Source: an uncultured Robinsoniella sp. (GTDB lineage Bacteria; Bacillota; Clostridia; Lachnospirales; Lachnospiraceae). From it: a stretch of 64,000 nt of DNA. The notes below the pieces were generated by a model. It did no database searches and was not told the DNA's origin. It saw only the letters and a program-made list of their open reading frames with translations. The position numbers and the translations under genes were made by a program. The stretch is from the NCBI GenBank assembly GCA_900539655.1, contig UQCR01000014.1, positions 21,735-85,734 on the forward strand, in the 5' to 3' direction. Below are positions 1-8,306 of this stretch, in pieces; within the stretch, counting starts at the first letter, position 1; every line of letters begins with the position of its first letter.

Positions 1-953
1 TGGCAGCTTCCAAGTCCCGTACAAAATCCTGCCTGTCCCTTTTCATCTGTTAATATTGAAGCAATAGGAGCAAACTCTGAATAGTTCAGGATTTCAAATT
101 TCACAAGTGCCCCCGGTACCGGCTTTCCATTACAGTCTGTTACATGTACCGTGAGCTTTTCTGTCAGGGCATAGCGCTTAAGCTGTCCCAGCACAGTTAC
201 CATACCGTCCTTCTGAATTACTTCTTCCTCTGCCAGGATGGAATCAAACCATCTAGAATGAATCAGCATGGCTCTGGATGAGGCATTGGTAAACCAGCCT
301 TTATCTAATATTTCTTCCGGTTCACAGGCCCCCAGAAAATGCCACTCGCCATCACACCATACTTCAACCCATGCATGATTGTCATCACAATGGGACCATT
401 TTGGAGCATAGACCTGGCGTGCAGGAATCCCCACACTTCGAAGAGCACTTGTAGTGAATGTAGATTCTTCTCCACAGCGTCCGAAGGCACTTTTAAATAC
501 GGTCATCGGAGAAACAGTACGGTCATCGGTAGTCTGATATGTAGCTTCTTCGGCACACCAGTAATTAACCTCCAGAGCCGCTTCCTCCATAGTTTTTCCC
601 TCTACTCGCCCGGACAGCCGGGAATAGAAAAAAGTTCTGCAGGGGGAAATATCTTCTTCGTTGATACGATGGTAAACCACGTAATTTAAGAATATATCTT
701 CCGGAATTTTTCCTGCAAATGGTCCCTTTTCCCAGAGCAGAGCACCCTGTTTCCCATAGTCTAAAAAATCTTCAAAAGAATAATTTCCCAGATCACTAAG
801 GGGCATCGTTACGTATAAATATTTCATCAAAAGTGTCTCCTGCGCGGAGCATTCGTGTAATTTCACCTTTATTTTTTCAAATAGTTCGGGATATGCCGAT
901 GCTGCATCTGCAAACCCTTTTTCAATCCGTTCTTCACATTTCATTGAAAACAT
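1..953 (-). CDS. transglutaminase-like domain protein (3' end outside window)
   Basis: The frame is open from the ATG at 953 to the left edge, about 317 codons, so the C-terminus is missing. AGAAAGGAT lies 7 nt upstream. No signal peptide or membrane segment is seen. Residues about 150-215 carry a transglutaminase-like core: FGRCGEES with Cys160, GIPARQVYA, and DNHAWVEVW with His193. The third catalytic residue of the classic Cys-His-Asp triad is expected four residues after Trp204 but is Gly208, inside LGACEPEE; Glu211 or Glu213 could stand in. From memory, LGACEPE is typical of this clostridial family. The part after about residue 250 (LTVHVTDCNGKPVPGALVKF) looks like an Ig-like or carboxypeptidase-regulatory beta-sandwich. 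It could be a cysteine peptidase or amidase rather than a crosslinker. It lies 117 nt downstream of the M17 aminopeptidase on the same strand, so a shared role in peptide processing is possible. Confidence 0.75.
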   Translation of the reverse strand, partial: MFSMKCEERIEKGFADAASAYPELFEKIKVKLHECSAQETLLMKYLYVTMPLSDLGNYSFEDFLDYGKQGALLWEKGPFAGKIPEDIFLNYVVYHRINEEDISPCRTFFYSRLSGRVEGKTMEEAALEVNYWCAEEATYQTTDDRTVSPMTVFKSAFGRCGEESTFTTSALRSVGIPARQVYAPKWSHCDDNHAWVEVWCDGEWHFLGACEPEEILDKGWFTNASSRAMLIHSRWFDSILAEEEVIQKDGMVTVLGQLKRYALTEKLTVHVTDCNGKPVPGALVKFEILNYSEFAPIASILTDEKGQAGFCTGLGSC

Positions 954-981
954 ATTTCTTATCCTTTCTGTCCAGTCAATT

Positions 982-1043
982 ACCCCGCATCTGACCACAG
1001 GGCATCCTATTAGTAAGCAATTTAAGGCGGGGTATATAACCCC
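982..1043 (-). other. possible hairpin between aminopeptidase and transglutaminase-like genes
   Basis: Two competing stems are visible. ACCCCGC (982-988) pairs with GCGGGGT (1027-1033), and GGGG (1029-1032) pairs with CCCC (1040-1043) around TATATAA. No clear T-run follows on the minus strand, so this is at best a weak terminator or an mRNA-processing structure. Confidence 0.3.
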
Positions 1044-1070
1044 CGTATCCTTCGCTGGTTGGCAAGTATC

Positions 1071-2483
1071 TCACTGGCATAAATAATAGAGCGTGGTGAC
1101 GCCAGCTCCGGTAGCACCTTTTGACTGATATTCAAAAAGCGGGCTGTCTACCCAGGCTGTACCTGCGATATCCAGATGAATCCACGGTTTTTCCTTTGCA
1201 AATGCTTTTATAAATAATGCTGCCGTAATTGTACCGCAGTGGCTTTCACCCATATTCTTGATATCTGCGATTTTACTTTCGATCATCCGCTCCTGTTCTT
1301 CGTAAACAGGCAGACGCCAGTAGCGTTCGCCAGATAACCGATATGCCTCTTTAAAACTGGCATAAAGGCTGTCATTATCACAAACCACACCCGCAGTAGA
1401 AAATCCAAACATATTTACAACGGCTCCCGTTAGCGTTGCAATATCCAAAACCCTGGTCACGTTTTCATTTTTCACTGCATAGGCTACGGCGTCCGCCAGA
1501 ATCAGGCGTCCTTCTGCATCTGTGTTGCAGATCTCTATCGTCTTTCCGGCATAGGAAGATATTACGTCACCCGGCACAAGGCTGCCCTGGGCTATGCGGT
1601 TTTCACACATTGGAATGAGTCCCACCACATTGGTCTTAACCTTATTTTTGGCAAGCGCCAGAACTGCACCGGCTACTGCAGCACCTCCTGCCATATCTCC
1701 TTTGATGCCAAGCATGGAATTGGATGGCTTTAAGCAATACCCGCCTGTATCACAGGTAACTCCTTTTCCAACCAGTGCCGTGATTTCATTACTGTCAGGA
1801 TTAGCCAGATATCGGAATATTAAAAAGCAGGGTTCATTGGAACTGCTCTCGCCCACAGCCAAAAGGCCTTTCATTCCTATTTCTTTCAATTTCTGATAGT
1901 TTACCAATTCGCAGACCGCACCGGTATTCTCCATCTTTTTACTGATTTCTGCTGCAAAATCCAGGGGCTTAAAATGATTGCCCGGCATATTCACCATATC
2001 CCTTGCCCATACAACTGACTCTCCAATATGAATTCCTGCCTTCAGCTCTTTTTTAGCCTCCTCTAATCCGGCTTCCGAGATTCCGGTCAGCGTTACCTGC
2101 AATTCTTTCTTTTCTTTATCTCCAAAAAAAGGCCCCTCATAATCTCCCAGCAGAATACCCTCTGCTGCTTCACGAATTGCAATTATTCCCTTTTTTTCTA
2201 TACAGTCCGCTATATCTATGGAAAACTCACAGATATTGTGCTGCTTCATCTCTTTTACTGCCTTTGCGGTAACTTCCCTGATTTCCTTACTACCACACTC
2301 ATTATCACCTAAACCGATCAATAAATCAATCTGTTCATTAGAATTTTTCAAAAAGAAAGTCTGTAGATATTCTCCCTGAAAAAGTCTTTTTGCATAATCC
2401 GGGCATTCTGTCCTGTCCCATGCTTCTTTACTTATAAATTTTACCGCAAAAGCATCACTGCTTTTTACAACTACATCTATCAT
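1071..2483 (-). CDS. pepA: M17 family leucyl aminopeptidase
   Basis: This 470-residue cytosolic metallopeptidase removes N-terminal residues from peptides. The C-terminal catalytic domain has the M17 metal and active-site blocks in order: VGKGVTCDTGGY (metal-binding Lys and Asp), MLGIKGDMAGGAA, and the family signature NTDAEGRLILADA. The N-terminal 150 residues form the less conserved P-loop-like domain. Length is normal for the family. The ATG at 2483 is preceded by a weak AGATGAGG. The upstream glycosidase gene ends at 2654, and a strong hairpin lies between them, so this gene probably has its own transcript. Confidence 0.93.
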   Translation of the reverse strand: MIDVVVKSSDAFAVKFISKEAWDRTECPDYAKRLFQGEYLQTFFLKNSNEQIDLLIGLGDNECGSKEIREVTAKAVKEMKQHNICEFSIDIADCIEKKGIIAIREAAEGILLGDYEGPFFGDKEKKELQVTLTGISEAGLEEAKKELKAGIHIGESVVWARDMVNMPGNHFKPLDFAAEISKKMENTGAVCELVNYQKLKEIGMKGLLAVGESSSNEPCFLIFRYLANPDSNEITALVGKGVTCDTGGYCLKPSNSMLGIKGDMAGGAAVAGAVLALAKNKVKTNVVGLIPMCENRIAQGSLVPGDVISSYAGKTIEICNTDAEGRLILADAVAYAVKNENVTRVLDIATLTGAVVNMFGFSTAGVVCDNDSLYASFKEAYRLSGERYWRLPVYEEQERMIESKIADIKNMGESHCGTITAALFIKAFAKEKPWIHLDIAGTAWVDSPLFEYQSKGATGAGVTTLYYLCQ

Positions 2484-2551
2484 AATGATACCTCATCTGC
2501 CTTCCCTCATATTTGTCGGGCATCCCTTTCTATTGTTTTTATGACTTCATA

Positions 2552-2616
2552 AAGAGCAGGATGCCAGCACAGCATTGCAATGCTGTGCATGGGATTTCTC
2601 CCGGCGTCCTGCTCTT
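2552..2616 (-). terminator. long nested hairpin downstream of the GHL6 gene
   Basis: The outer arms AAGAGCAGGATGCC (2552-2565) and GGCGTCCTGCTCTT (2603-2616) pair almost perfectly. An inner perfect stem GCACAGCATT/AATGCTGTGC lies inside them. On the minus strand it is followed by TTTATG, so the T-tract is short. It lies between the GHL6 stop and the aminopeptidase start, a likely transcript end for the ABC operon. Confidence 0.6.
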
Positions 2617-2653
2617 AGGTGTTGATCACGTCACACTTTGCAAAAGGCATGGA

Positions 2654-4648
2654 TTAATATTGGATACTAATCATATTATGTCCCTTAATTTCCTGCAAAG
2701 TAAAGGTAATATACTGTCCTTCCTGTTTAAAGGAGAGGGCAAGGTTTTCCGGTACAAGAGATACGGACTGAACCGTTTTGTCTCCCACATAAATTTTCAT
2801 TGTGATCATGTACAATGGAATAATATCTTCTACCGTATAAATGTCTTCGGAACGTTTCTCTGTAATATAATGCAGTAAGTGAAGAATATCGCGGTTCTCT
2901 GCTTTCTGGTGATTCAGTGATGAAATCAGCGTGGAAGGGCCATCATGTTTTACCAGCTTGTGTTCCAATAATAAGTCCAGAGCATCTTTCACCATCAGTT
3001 TGCACCATCTCGCTGCATTTTTACGATAGAGGTGGAAGATCGGATGTGAGAAATATACGGCATTGCCATTTCTCGTAACAGCCGGATAACCTGCTTTTCC
3101 GGATGACGGAGCGTGCTGATGAGAGCAGAAGGTATTGCCAATACGGTCAAAATAAGGTTCTATTTTATCCATTATCACTTCGGCTCCTGCCGGTTCCACA
3201 TCAAATCCTCTTAAATACATGACAAATTCTTCTTTGGGAAGATCCTTGCCTATCACTTCATTCGGCATGACAAATTCACGGTAAAACTTAGATTCACCCA
3301 GATATTTCACGCCATAAATATTTTCACTTCCATCCTTAGGAATACAGGAATCAAAGGAACCAATTACTTTTCCGCCTCCGGCAATATAATCTTTTATCAC
3401 CTTATCCAAATCCGCATTGTAGTAAATACAATCCGGTAAGATCACAACTTTATATTGCTCCATCGGCATCTGACTGTCAATGATGTCAAACTGGTAGGAT
3501 AATTCCTGAAGCATACGAACCGTACCGATCAGGGAGGGGGAAATACCCAGATCGTATTCTTCTTCCGGATAAAATTCTTCCGGTGTAAGTACTGCAATTT
3601 CTGCTACGGATGATGCACTGCGGCAATATGGTTCCTTTTCCTTAACGCTGCCATATACCTGCCCGATCAGGTCATAGGCACCCTCGGATAATTTCCCATT
3701 CGGATGCAGCTGGTCACCAATAGAACAGCCTGCGCCCATTGCCAGCATACTAAAGCATTCCAGCTCCAGAGCCGCACGGTTTTTCAGAGAGTGGAAATCT
3801 CCCCAGTAAGTATGAAATTTACCGGTCATTCCGATCATCTCTTTTCCCAGATTTCTTGCATAACGGCTTGTTGCCGGGAAATGATCATATCCCCAACCGC
3901 CGCTTGGCAATGATTCCAGCTCTAAATGGCTATAGTCCTTGAAACTGTCCTTATAAGCAGGACCTACATGGGAACTGTTATAGAATATACTTGCTTTCGC
4001 CGCCCTTTCACGGATGAATGCTGATATTTCAGACTTGAATTCTTCCAGCATATGTATGGAATAACGAAGGCGCGCTGCCTTGCTTTCCACATCCACGTGA
4101 AGCTCTTCCATCTTCTTAACGCAGTGCTCACATTTACAGTCAACCTGGAAAAGGATATCCATAAAGATGCCATCCACATTGTCTGCACCTACCACATCGA
4201 TCATATCTTCCAGATGTTCCTTGAAGAATTCACGATACCCGCTGTTCAGGCAGATGGTGTGGTAGAAATGAGGTGCCGGTACATGCTGGGTGTCGATATA
4301 TTCACCGTTCTCATCCACAGCAAGCCATTCCGGATGTTCTCTCATGATACGTCCATCCCATTGTGCAGTGGTATAGATCGGCACTTTGATGCCTTTGTCA
4401 TGGCATGCTTCGATCTGCTCCAATAACAGATTATGGTTTGTAAGATCCGGATGAATTAACTCCGGAAACTTTTTGGATGGATAATAGAGCCATCCATGGT
4501 GGCATCTTGCAAAACAGGTGATTGAATCTACATTTGCTTTCACCAGGGTGTCTGCAAAATCTTCTTTATTAAAATCTTTTCCTACTTCTGGTATATATTC
4601 ACTGGTATGGAAGTCTAAATGAATTTGTCTGTATCTGATATTTCCCAC
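2654..4648 (-). CDS. GHL6-type putative glycoside hydrolase with beta-galactosidase-trimerisation-like domain
   Basis: With a GTG start at 4648 this is 664 residues. AGGAGG lies exactly 6 nt upstream, whereas the ATG nine codons earlier has no ribosome binding site. The N-terminal half is a TIM-barrel-like region typical of hypothetical glycosyl hydrolase 6 (GHL6), with ITCFARCHHGWLYYPS, DNVDGIFMDILFQ and a CxCEHC pair at about residue 180. The middle (VAEIAVLTPEEFYPEE, then YKVVILPDCIYY) matches the Rossmann-like trimerisation domain of GH42-type enzymes. There is no signal peptide, so it acts inside the cell on an imported oligosaccharide. It is the last gene of the operon binding protein - permease - permease - hydrolase. 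The substrate is unknown; fucosidase- or galactosidase-like activity are both possible. Confidence 0.75.
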   Translation of the reverse strand: MGNIRYRQIHLDFHTSEYIPEVGKDFNKEDFADTLVKANVDSITCFARCHHGWLYYPSKKFPELIHPDLTNHNLLLEQIEACHDKGIKVPIYTTAQWDGRIMREHPEWLAVDENGEYIDTQHVPAPHFYHTICLNSGYREFFKEHLEDMIDVVGADNVDGIFMDILFQVDCKCEHCVKKMEELHVDVESKAARLRYSIHMLEEFKSEISAFIRERAAKASIFYNSSHVGPAYKDSFKDYSHLELESLPSGGWGYDHFPATSRYARNLGKEMIGMTGKFHTYWGDFHSLKNRAALELECFSMLAMGAGCSIGDQLHPNGKLSEGAYDLIGQVYGSVKEKEPYCRSASSVAEIAVLTPEEFYPEEEYDLGISPSLIGTVRMLQELSYQFDIIDSQMPMEQYKVVILPDCIYYNADLDKVIKDYIAGGGKVIGSFDSCIPKDGSENIYGVKYLGESKFYREFVMPNEVIGKDLPKEEFVMYLRGFDVEPAGAEVIMDKIEPYFDRIGNTFCSHQHAPSSGKAGYPAVTRNGNAVYFSHPIFHLYRKNAARWCKLMVKDALDLLLEHKLVKHDGPSTLISSLNHQKAENRDILHLLHYITEKRSEDIYTVEDIIPLYMITMKIYVGDKTVQSVSLVPENLALSFKQEGQYITFTLQEIKGHNMISIQY

Positions 4649-4745
4649 GTAATTCCTCCTGATGTTTTCGCCCATCTCATCTCGTATAAAATACTGCCGG
4701 GCATATATTTAGAATTATATCTGATTATTCAGCTGATAGCATTCC

Positions 4746-5597
4746 TTATTCTTTTACTGCTCCCGCTGATAAACCGCTCTCTACTTTTTCCTGGAATAAC
4801 AGGTATAATACAAGCGGCACTACTACTGTTATAACAATTGCAGCCATTAATAGACCGTGTTCACTTCCACGCTCTCCGTTGAAGTTCAGCAATCCTAAGG
4901 CAATTGGTTTTAATTTTTTATCATTGATGAACAACAGAGGGAATAAAATGTTGTTCCATGCACCCAGGAAGTTGAAGATGGATATTGTGGACAAAGCCGG
5001 AACCGATAGGGGCAGCATAACTTTGCGGTAAATCTGGAAATAAGTCGCACCATCAATTAATGCTGCTTCTTCAAGGGATTTGTTAACCCCTTTCATAAAG
5101 TTGGTCGTTACAATAATACTGAACGGAAGATTAAAGGCAACGTAGATCATGATCAGTGCCGGTATATTATTTTTCAGGTTTAATGCTCCGATAATATAGG
5201 AAACCGGAACCAGTACCGTATGTACCGGAATCATCATACCCACCATAAAGAATACACTTAAAAATCCGTTTATTTTAAAATCAAATCTGGAAAGCATAAA
5301 TGCTGCCATAGATGCCACAATCGCCAGTACGATAACCGTAGCACCTGCCTGAATAATACTGTTCAGGAAATACTGGCCCATGTTGGCGCCGTTCCAGGCA
5401 TCTACGTAGTTTTTCCACTGAAATACTTCCGGAAGCGCAAATGGCTTAGAGAAGATTTCTACTTTTGTTTTTACAGAAGACAACAAGGTGAAAACCATTG
5501 GCATTGCAAACATAATTGCATTTGCAATCAGGAATAAATACATTACCACGGTACCCACTGTTATTTTTTTACGTTCTTTTTTCACTTTGTTTTTCAT
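4746..5597 (-). CDS. carbohydrate ABC transporter permease, MalG/CUT1 type
   Basis: This 283-residue inner-membrane permease has about six hydrophobic segments. The EAA loop that contacts the ATPase is EEAALIDGATYFQIYRKVMLP, at about residues 180-200. The C-terminus ESGLSAGAVKE is typical of MalG-type subunits. AGGAGG precedes the ATG at 5597. It starts 10 nt after the partner permease gene ends, so the two are co-transcribed. No ATPase gene is present in this operon; a shared MsmX-type ATPase encoded elsewhere is the usual arrangement in Firmicutes. Confidence 0.93.
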   Translation of the reverse strand: MKNKVKKERKKITVGTVVMYLFLIANAIMFAMPMVFTLLSSVKTKVEIFSKPFALPEVFQWKNYVDAWNGANMGQYFLNSIIQAGATVIVLAIVASMAAFMLSRFDFKINGFLSVFFMVGMMIPVHTVLVPVSYIIGALNLKNNIPALIMIYVAFNLPFSIIVTTNFMKGVNKSLEEAALIDGATYFQIYRKVMLPLSVPALSTISIFNFLGAWNNILFPLLFINDKKLKPIALGLLNFNGERGSEHGLLMAAIVITVVVPLVLYLLFQEKVESGLSAGAVKE

Positions 5598-5607
5598 GGT
5601 ATACCTC

Positions 5608-6489
5608 CTAGTTCTCTTTGCTGCTCATAAGCTTATTACTGATTAAAGTACCCCCCAGACAGATAACCAGTATGATAATACCAATTGCACTGCCAAGTCC
5701 GTAATGACTGTATTTGAATGCTTCGTTATACATAAGCGTGGTCGGCAGATTGGTAAGTCCGTTTGGTCCTCCGCCGGTCATTGCAAATACCAGGTCGAAT
5801 ACTTTTACAGATCCGATGATATCCAGTAAGATACACATAGAAATAGTAGGTTTCATCATTGGTACCGTGATTTTAAAGAACTGCTGCACTTTGGTAGCAC
5901 CGTCAATGGATGCTGCTTCATACAAGTCTTCCGGTATAGTAGTAAGCCCAGCGAGTAAAATAACCATGAAGTATCCAACGCCCGCCCAGATATTAACAAA
6001 TACAATTACGTTCATTGCAGATGCAGGATTTACAAGCCACGGAGTAACCATATCTGAAAGTCCGATTACTTTTAATAAAGCATTGAATGATCCTGTTGGC
6101 ATAAATACGAAATACCACATCAGACCTACTGCAGTTAACGGGAATACGGTAGGTACAAAGAACAATGCCTTAAATACACGGTATCCCTTACATTTTGTGT
6201 TAATTGCCACTGCCATTAAAAGAGCAATCGGCGTATGGAAAATAACACTGAATACTACCATCTTAAGCATGTTTTTAAGTGCAAGAATAAAATCAGGATT
6301 CTTAAATGCATTTGCATAATTCTGGAATCCTACAAATTTCAGTTCTGATCCTGCGATTCCACTCCATTCAATAAAGGAAAAATAAACGGCTCCGATCAAT
6401 GGAATGATCTGAAACAGAAGATAAATCACTAATGCAGGAACGATAAATAGAAAGATATAAAATTTGGTCTTGTTACTTTTTAGTTTCAT
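5608..6489 (-). CDS. carbohydrate ABC transporter permease, MalF/CUT1 type
   Basis: This 293-residue integral membrane subunit begins with a short basic N-terminus and then hydrophobic segments. The EAA motif YEAASIDGATKVQQFFKITVP is near residue 200, followed by the CUT1 block MTGGGPNGLT. The longest frame begins at a TTG at 6516, but AGGAGG lies inside that extension. The ATG at 6489 is the likely start, although its spacing to AGGAGG (12 nt) is long. It follows the binding-protein gene after a 150-nt spacer rich in inverted repeats. Confidence 0.9.
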   Translation of the reverse strand: MKLKSNKTKFYIFLFIVPALVIYLLFQIIPLIGAVYFSFIEWSGIAGSELKFVGFQNYANAFKNPDFILALKNMLKMVVFSVIFHTPIALLMAVAINTKCKGYRVFKALFFVPTVFPLTAVGLMWYFVFMPTGSFNALLKVIGLSDMVTPWLVNPASAMNVIVFVNIWAGVGYFMVILLAGLTTIPEDLYEAASIDGATKVQQFFKITVPMMKPTISMCILLDIIGSVKVFDLVFAMTGGGPNGLTNLPTTLMYNEAFKYSHYGLGSAIGIIILVICLGGTLISNKLMSSKEN

Positions 6490-6514
6490 TCGTATCTTTG
6501 TCCTCCTTTTAGAC

Positions 6515-6597
6515 AAAAAATTTCACAATTCAATTTAAAGCACACCGCATCAGCGTGGTATCATTAACATACTCAAAAGTGAATTGTGAAATTTTTT
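6515..6597. repeat. 18-bp perfect inverted repeat in the permease leader
   Basis: AAAAAATTTCACAATTCA (6515-6532) and its exact reverse complement (6580-6597) are separated by 47 nt that hold a smaller imperfect stem (ACCGC/GCGTGGT). It lies between the binding-protein gene and the MalF-type permease gene, next to the permease ribosome binding site at 6502-6507. It may stabilise the upstream message or gate translation of the permease. Confidence 0.7.
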
Positions 6598-6599
6598 AT

Positions 6600-6627
6600 A
6601 TACTGCCGGAGAATACCCCGGCAGTAT
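6600..6627 (-). terminator. intercistronic hairpin after the binding-protein gene
   Basis: A perfect 10-bp stem, ATACTGCCGG (6600-6609) with CCGGCAGTAT (6618-6627), has an 8-nt loop. On the minus strand it is not followed by a T-run, so it more likely protects the 3' end of the abundant binding-protein message, or attenuates, than fully terminates. Confidence 0.6.
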
Positions 6628-6666
6628 CTGAATTTATGAATTTAATTTACTGACTGATACCCCGCA

Positions 6667-8070
6667 TTATTTTGCGTTGTTGTCAACCTCGCTCTGAATC
6701 TCCTGTGCAGCTGCCTCTGCTGTTGCACCGGTAAACATACTTACGATAGAGTTTCTGGTTCTGTCCTGCATGGATGTTAATGGATCAAAGTCGAATACGT
6801 CAACACCGATACCTGTAGAGGTTCCACCTAATTTTACATTTTCAACAAATAATGGAGAACATTTGCTTTCGTCAAGATCGATATCTGTTCTTGGGATTAA
6901 GAAAGCAGCTTCTTCTGCATATCTCTTAGCAGCATCTTTGTTTGTCAGCATTTTTAATAATTCAATTGTCAGGTCTAATTCTTTTCCCTGTAATTTACCG
7001 CTTACCATATATGGGCTTAATGTCTGCATATCTTCGTTTTTAAATTCCTCTTTCTCTTCGAAATATGGGAATTTTGCAACTTTGACGCTGTCAGATACAG
7101 GTGTTTTTTCTTTATCTGTAAAGGTTCCGATGTTCCATGGTCCAGTGATAACCATTGCCGCTTCACCCTGCTGGAACTGTGTCATAGCGATATCATCTGT
7201 GATACCTGCTGCACTTGCATCGAATGCACCTAAATCAATTAAGTCTTTTTCTTTCTGTAAGGTTTCAACTACATCACTGTCTGTCCATTTCTTTTCACGG
7301 GTTCCAAGCAGTTTAGCTGCTTCTGTTCCTAACCATTTGTAGAAGATCTGGTCATGTAAATGTCCTGCCATGTAAGTACTCTGAGCTCCCATAGCAATCG
7401 GGATAACACCGCTGTCTTTTAATTTTGTAATAGCATCTGTAAATTCTGACCATGTCTCCGGGAATTTATCAATGCCTGCTGCTTTAAATAAATCTTCGTT
7501 ATAATATACACCGATCAGTCCGGATTCCATTGGTACTGCGTAAGTTCCTTCCTGTCCCGGTACCTGGTAGTAAGCAAGGGATCCTTCTGTAAATCCGCCG
7601 CCCCATTCTTTATCTTCATCTAAATACGGCTGAAGATTTAAGATCATACCGTTATCAATATACTCAGATAGGTTTGCAACACCCTGGATTCTAAAGATAT
7701 TAGCCATCGTTCCGGATGCAATATCAGTAGAGAGAATATTGTTAAATGCAGACTCATCACTCTGGGAATCATCCACGATTGTTACTTCCGGATGTTTTTC
7801 CTTGAACTCATTGATGATATCGTTATAGATATTAACCTGAGTTGTAGTTCCTGCCATTCTGGTCAGAAGACGGATCGTAACTTTTTCACCATCACCGGAT
7901 CCTTCTGATTTTGCTGCATCTGTTCCATCAGCTGCTTTTGTTTCCCCAGCTGCCTGTGTATCACCTGCTGCTTTTGTTTCCTTTGTGTCAGATGAACTGC
8001 CGCATCCAGCCAAAGCTCCAACGCACATTGCACTTGCCAGTAATAATGCTGTTACTTTTTTCATTCTCAT
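6667..8070 (-). CDS. sugar ABC transporter substrate-binding lipoprotein (CUT1)
   Basis: This 467-residue lipoprotein has a basic N-terminus, a hydrophobic segment and the lipobox LAGCGSSS, so Cys22 should be lipidated. A low-complexity acidic, Ala/Glu/Thr-rich tether (about 27-65) leads to the extracellular solute-binding fold. Blocks such as YYNEDLFKAAGI and GEAAMVITGPWN are typical of SBP_bac_1-type oligosaccharide binders. GGAGGA lies 9 nt before the ATG. It is the first gene of the operon to 2654 and is divergent from the kinase at 8307, which probably controls it. The ligand cannot be named from sequence. Confidence 0.93.
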   Translation of the reverse strand: MRMKKVTALLLASAMCVGALAGCGSSSDTKETKAAGDTQAAGETKAADGTDAAKSEGSGDGEKVTIRLLTRMAGTTTQVNIYNDIINEFKEKHPEVTIVDDSQSDESAFNNILSTDIASGTMANIFRIQGVANLSEYIDNGMILNLQPYLDEDKEWGGGFTEGSLAYYQVPGQEGTYAVPMESGLIGVYYNEDLFKAAGIDKFPETWSEFTDAITKLKDSGVIPIAMGAQSTYMAGHLHDQIFYKWLGTEAAKLLGTREKKWTDSDVVETLQKEKDLIDLGAFDASAAGITDDIAMTQFQQGEAAMVITGPWNIGTFTDKEKTPVSDSVKVAKFPYFEEKEEFKNEDMQTLSPYMVSGKLQGKELDLTIELLKMLTNKDAAKRYAEEAAFLIPRTDIDLDESKCSPLFVENVKLGGTSTGIGVDVFDFDPLTSMQDRTRNSIVSMFTGATAEAAAQEIQSEVDNNAK

Positions 8071-8128
8071 TGCTTCTTCTCCTCCGTTTTTTATATTTTT
8101 TTAAGTTTTCATTTCTTAAGTCTTTATC

Positions 8129-8157
8129 ATTATAAAAAATTTTCCTTGAAATTAGAA
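8129..8157 (-). promoter_or_regulatory. candidate promoter of the ABC/GHL6 operon
   Basis: On the minus strand a perfect TATAAT (8134-8129) has only a weak TTCTAA at the -35 position, 17 nt away. A good -10 with a poor -35 fits dependence on an activator, plausibly the YesN-type regulator at 10018. The region also contains the divergent kinase promoter. Confidence 0.4.
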
Positions 8158-8219
8158 TGGTCATTTTCTATTTTTTTTGTACATTTTGCATTTCATTTAC
8201 AAAAAGCAGATTCCTTACG

Positions 8220-8246
8220 TAGACTTTTTGTCTAAAATAATATAAT
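8220..8246 (+). promoter_or_regulatory. candidate promoter of the kinase-regulator pair
   Basis: TAGACT (8220-8225) and TATAAT (8241-8246) are spaced by 15 nt, shorter than optimal. A small dyad AGAC-N5-GTCT (8221-8232) overlaps the -35 box and could be an operator. Confidence 0.35.
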
Positions 8247-8306
8247 ATAAGGAAGATAATAGGAGATACTAAAATTCTCTTTATTTATAGGAAAGGACTT
8301 TTTTTA

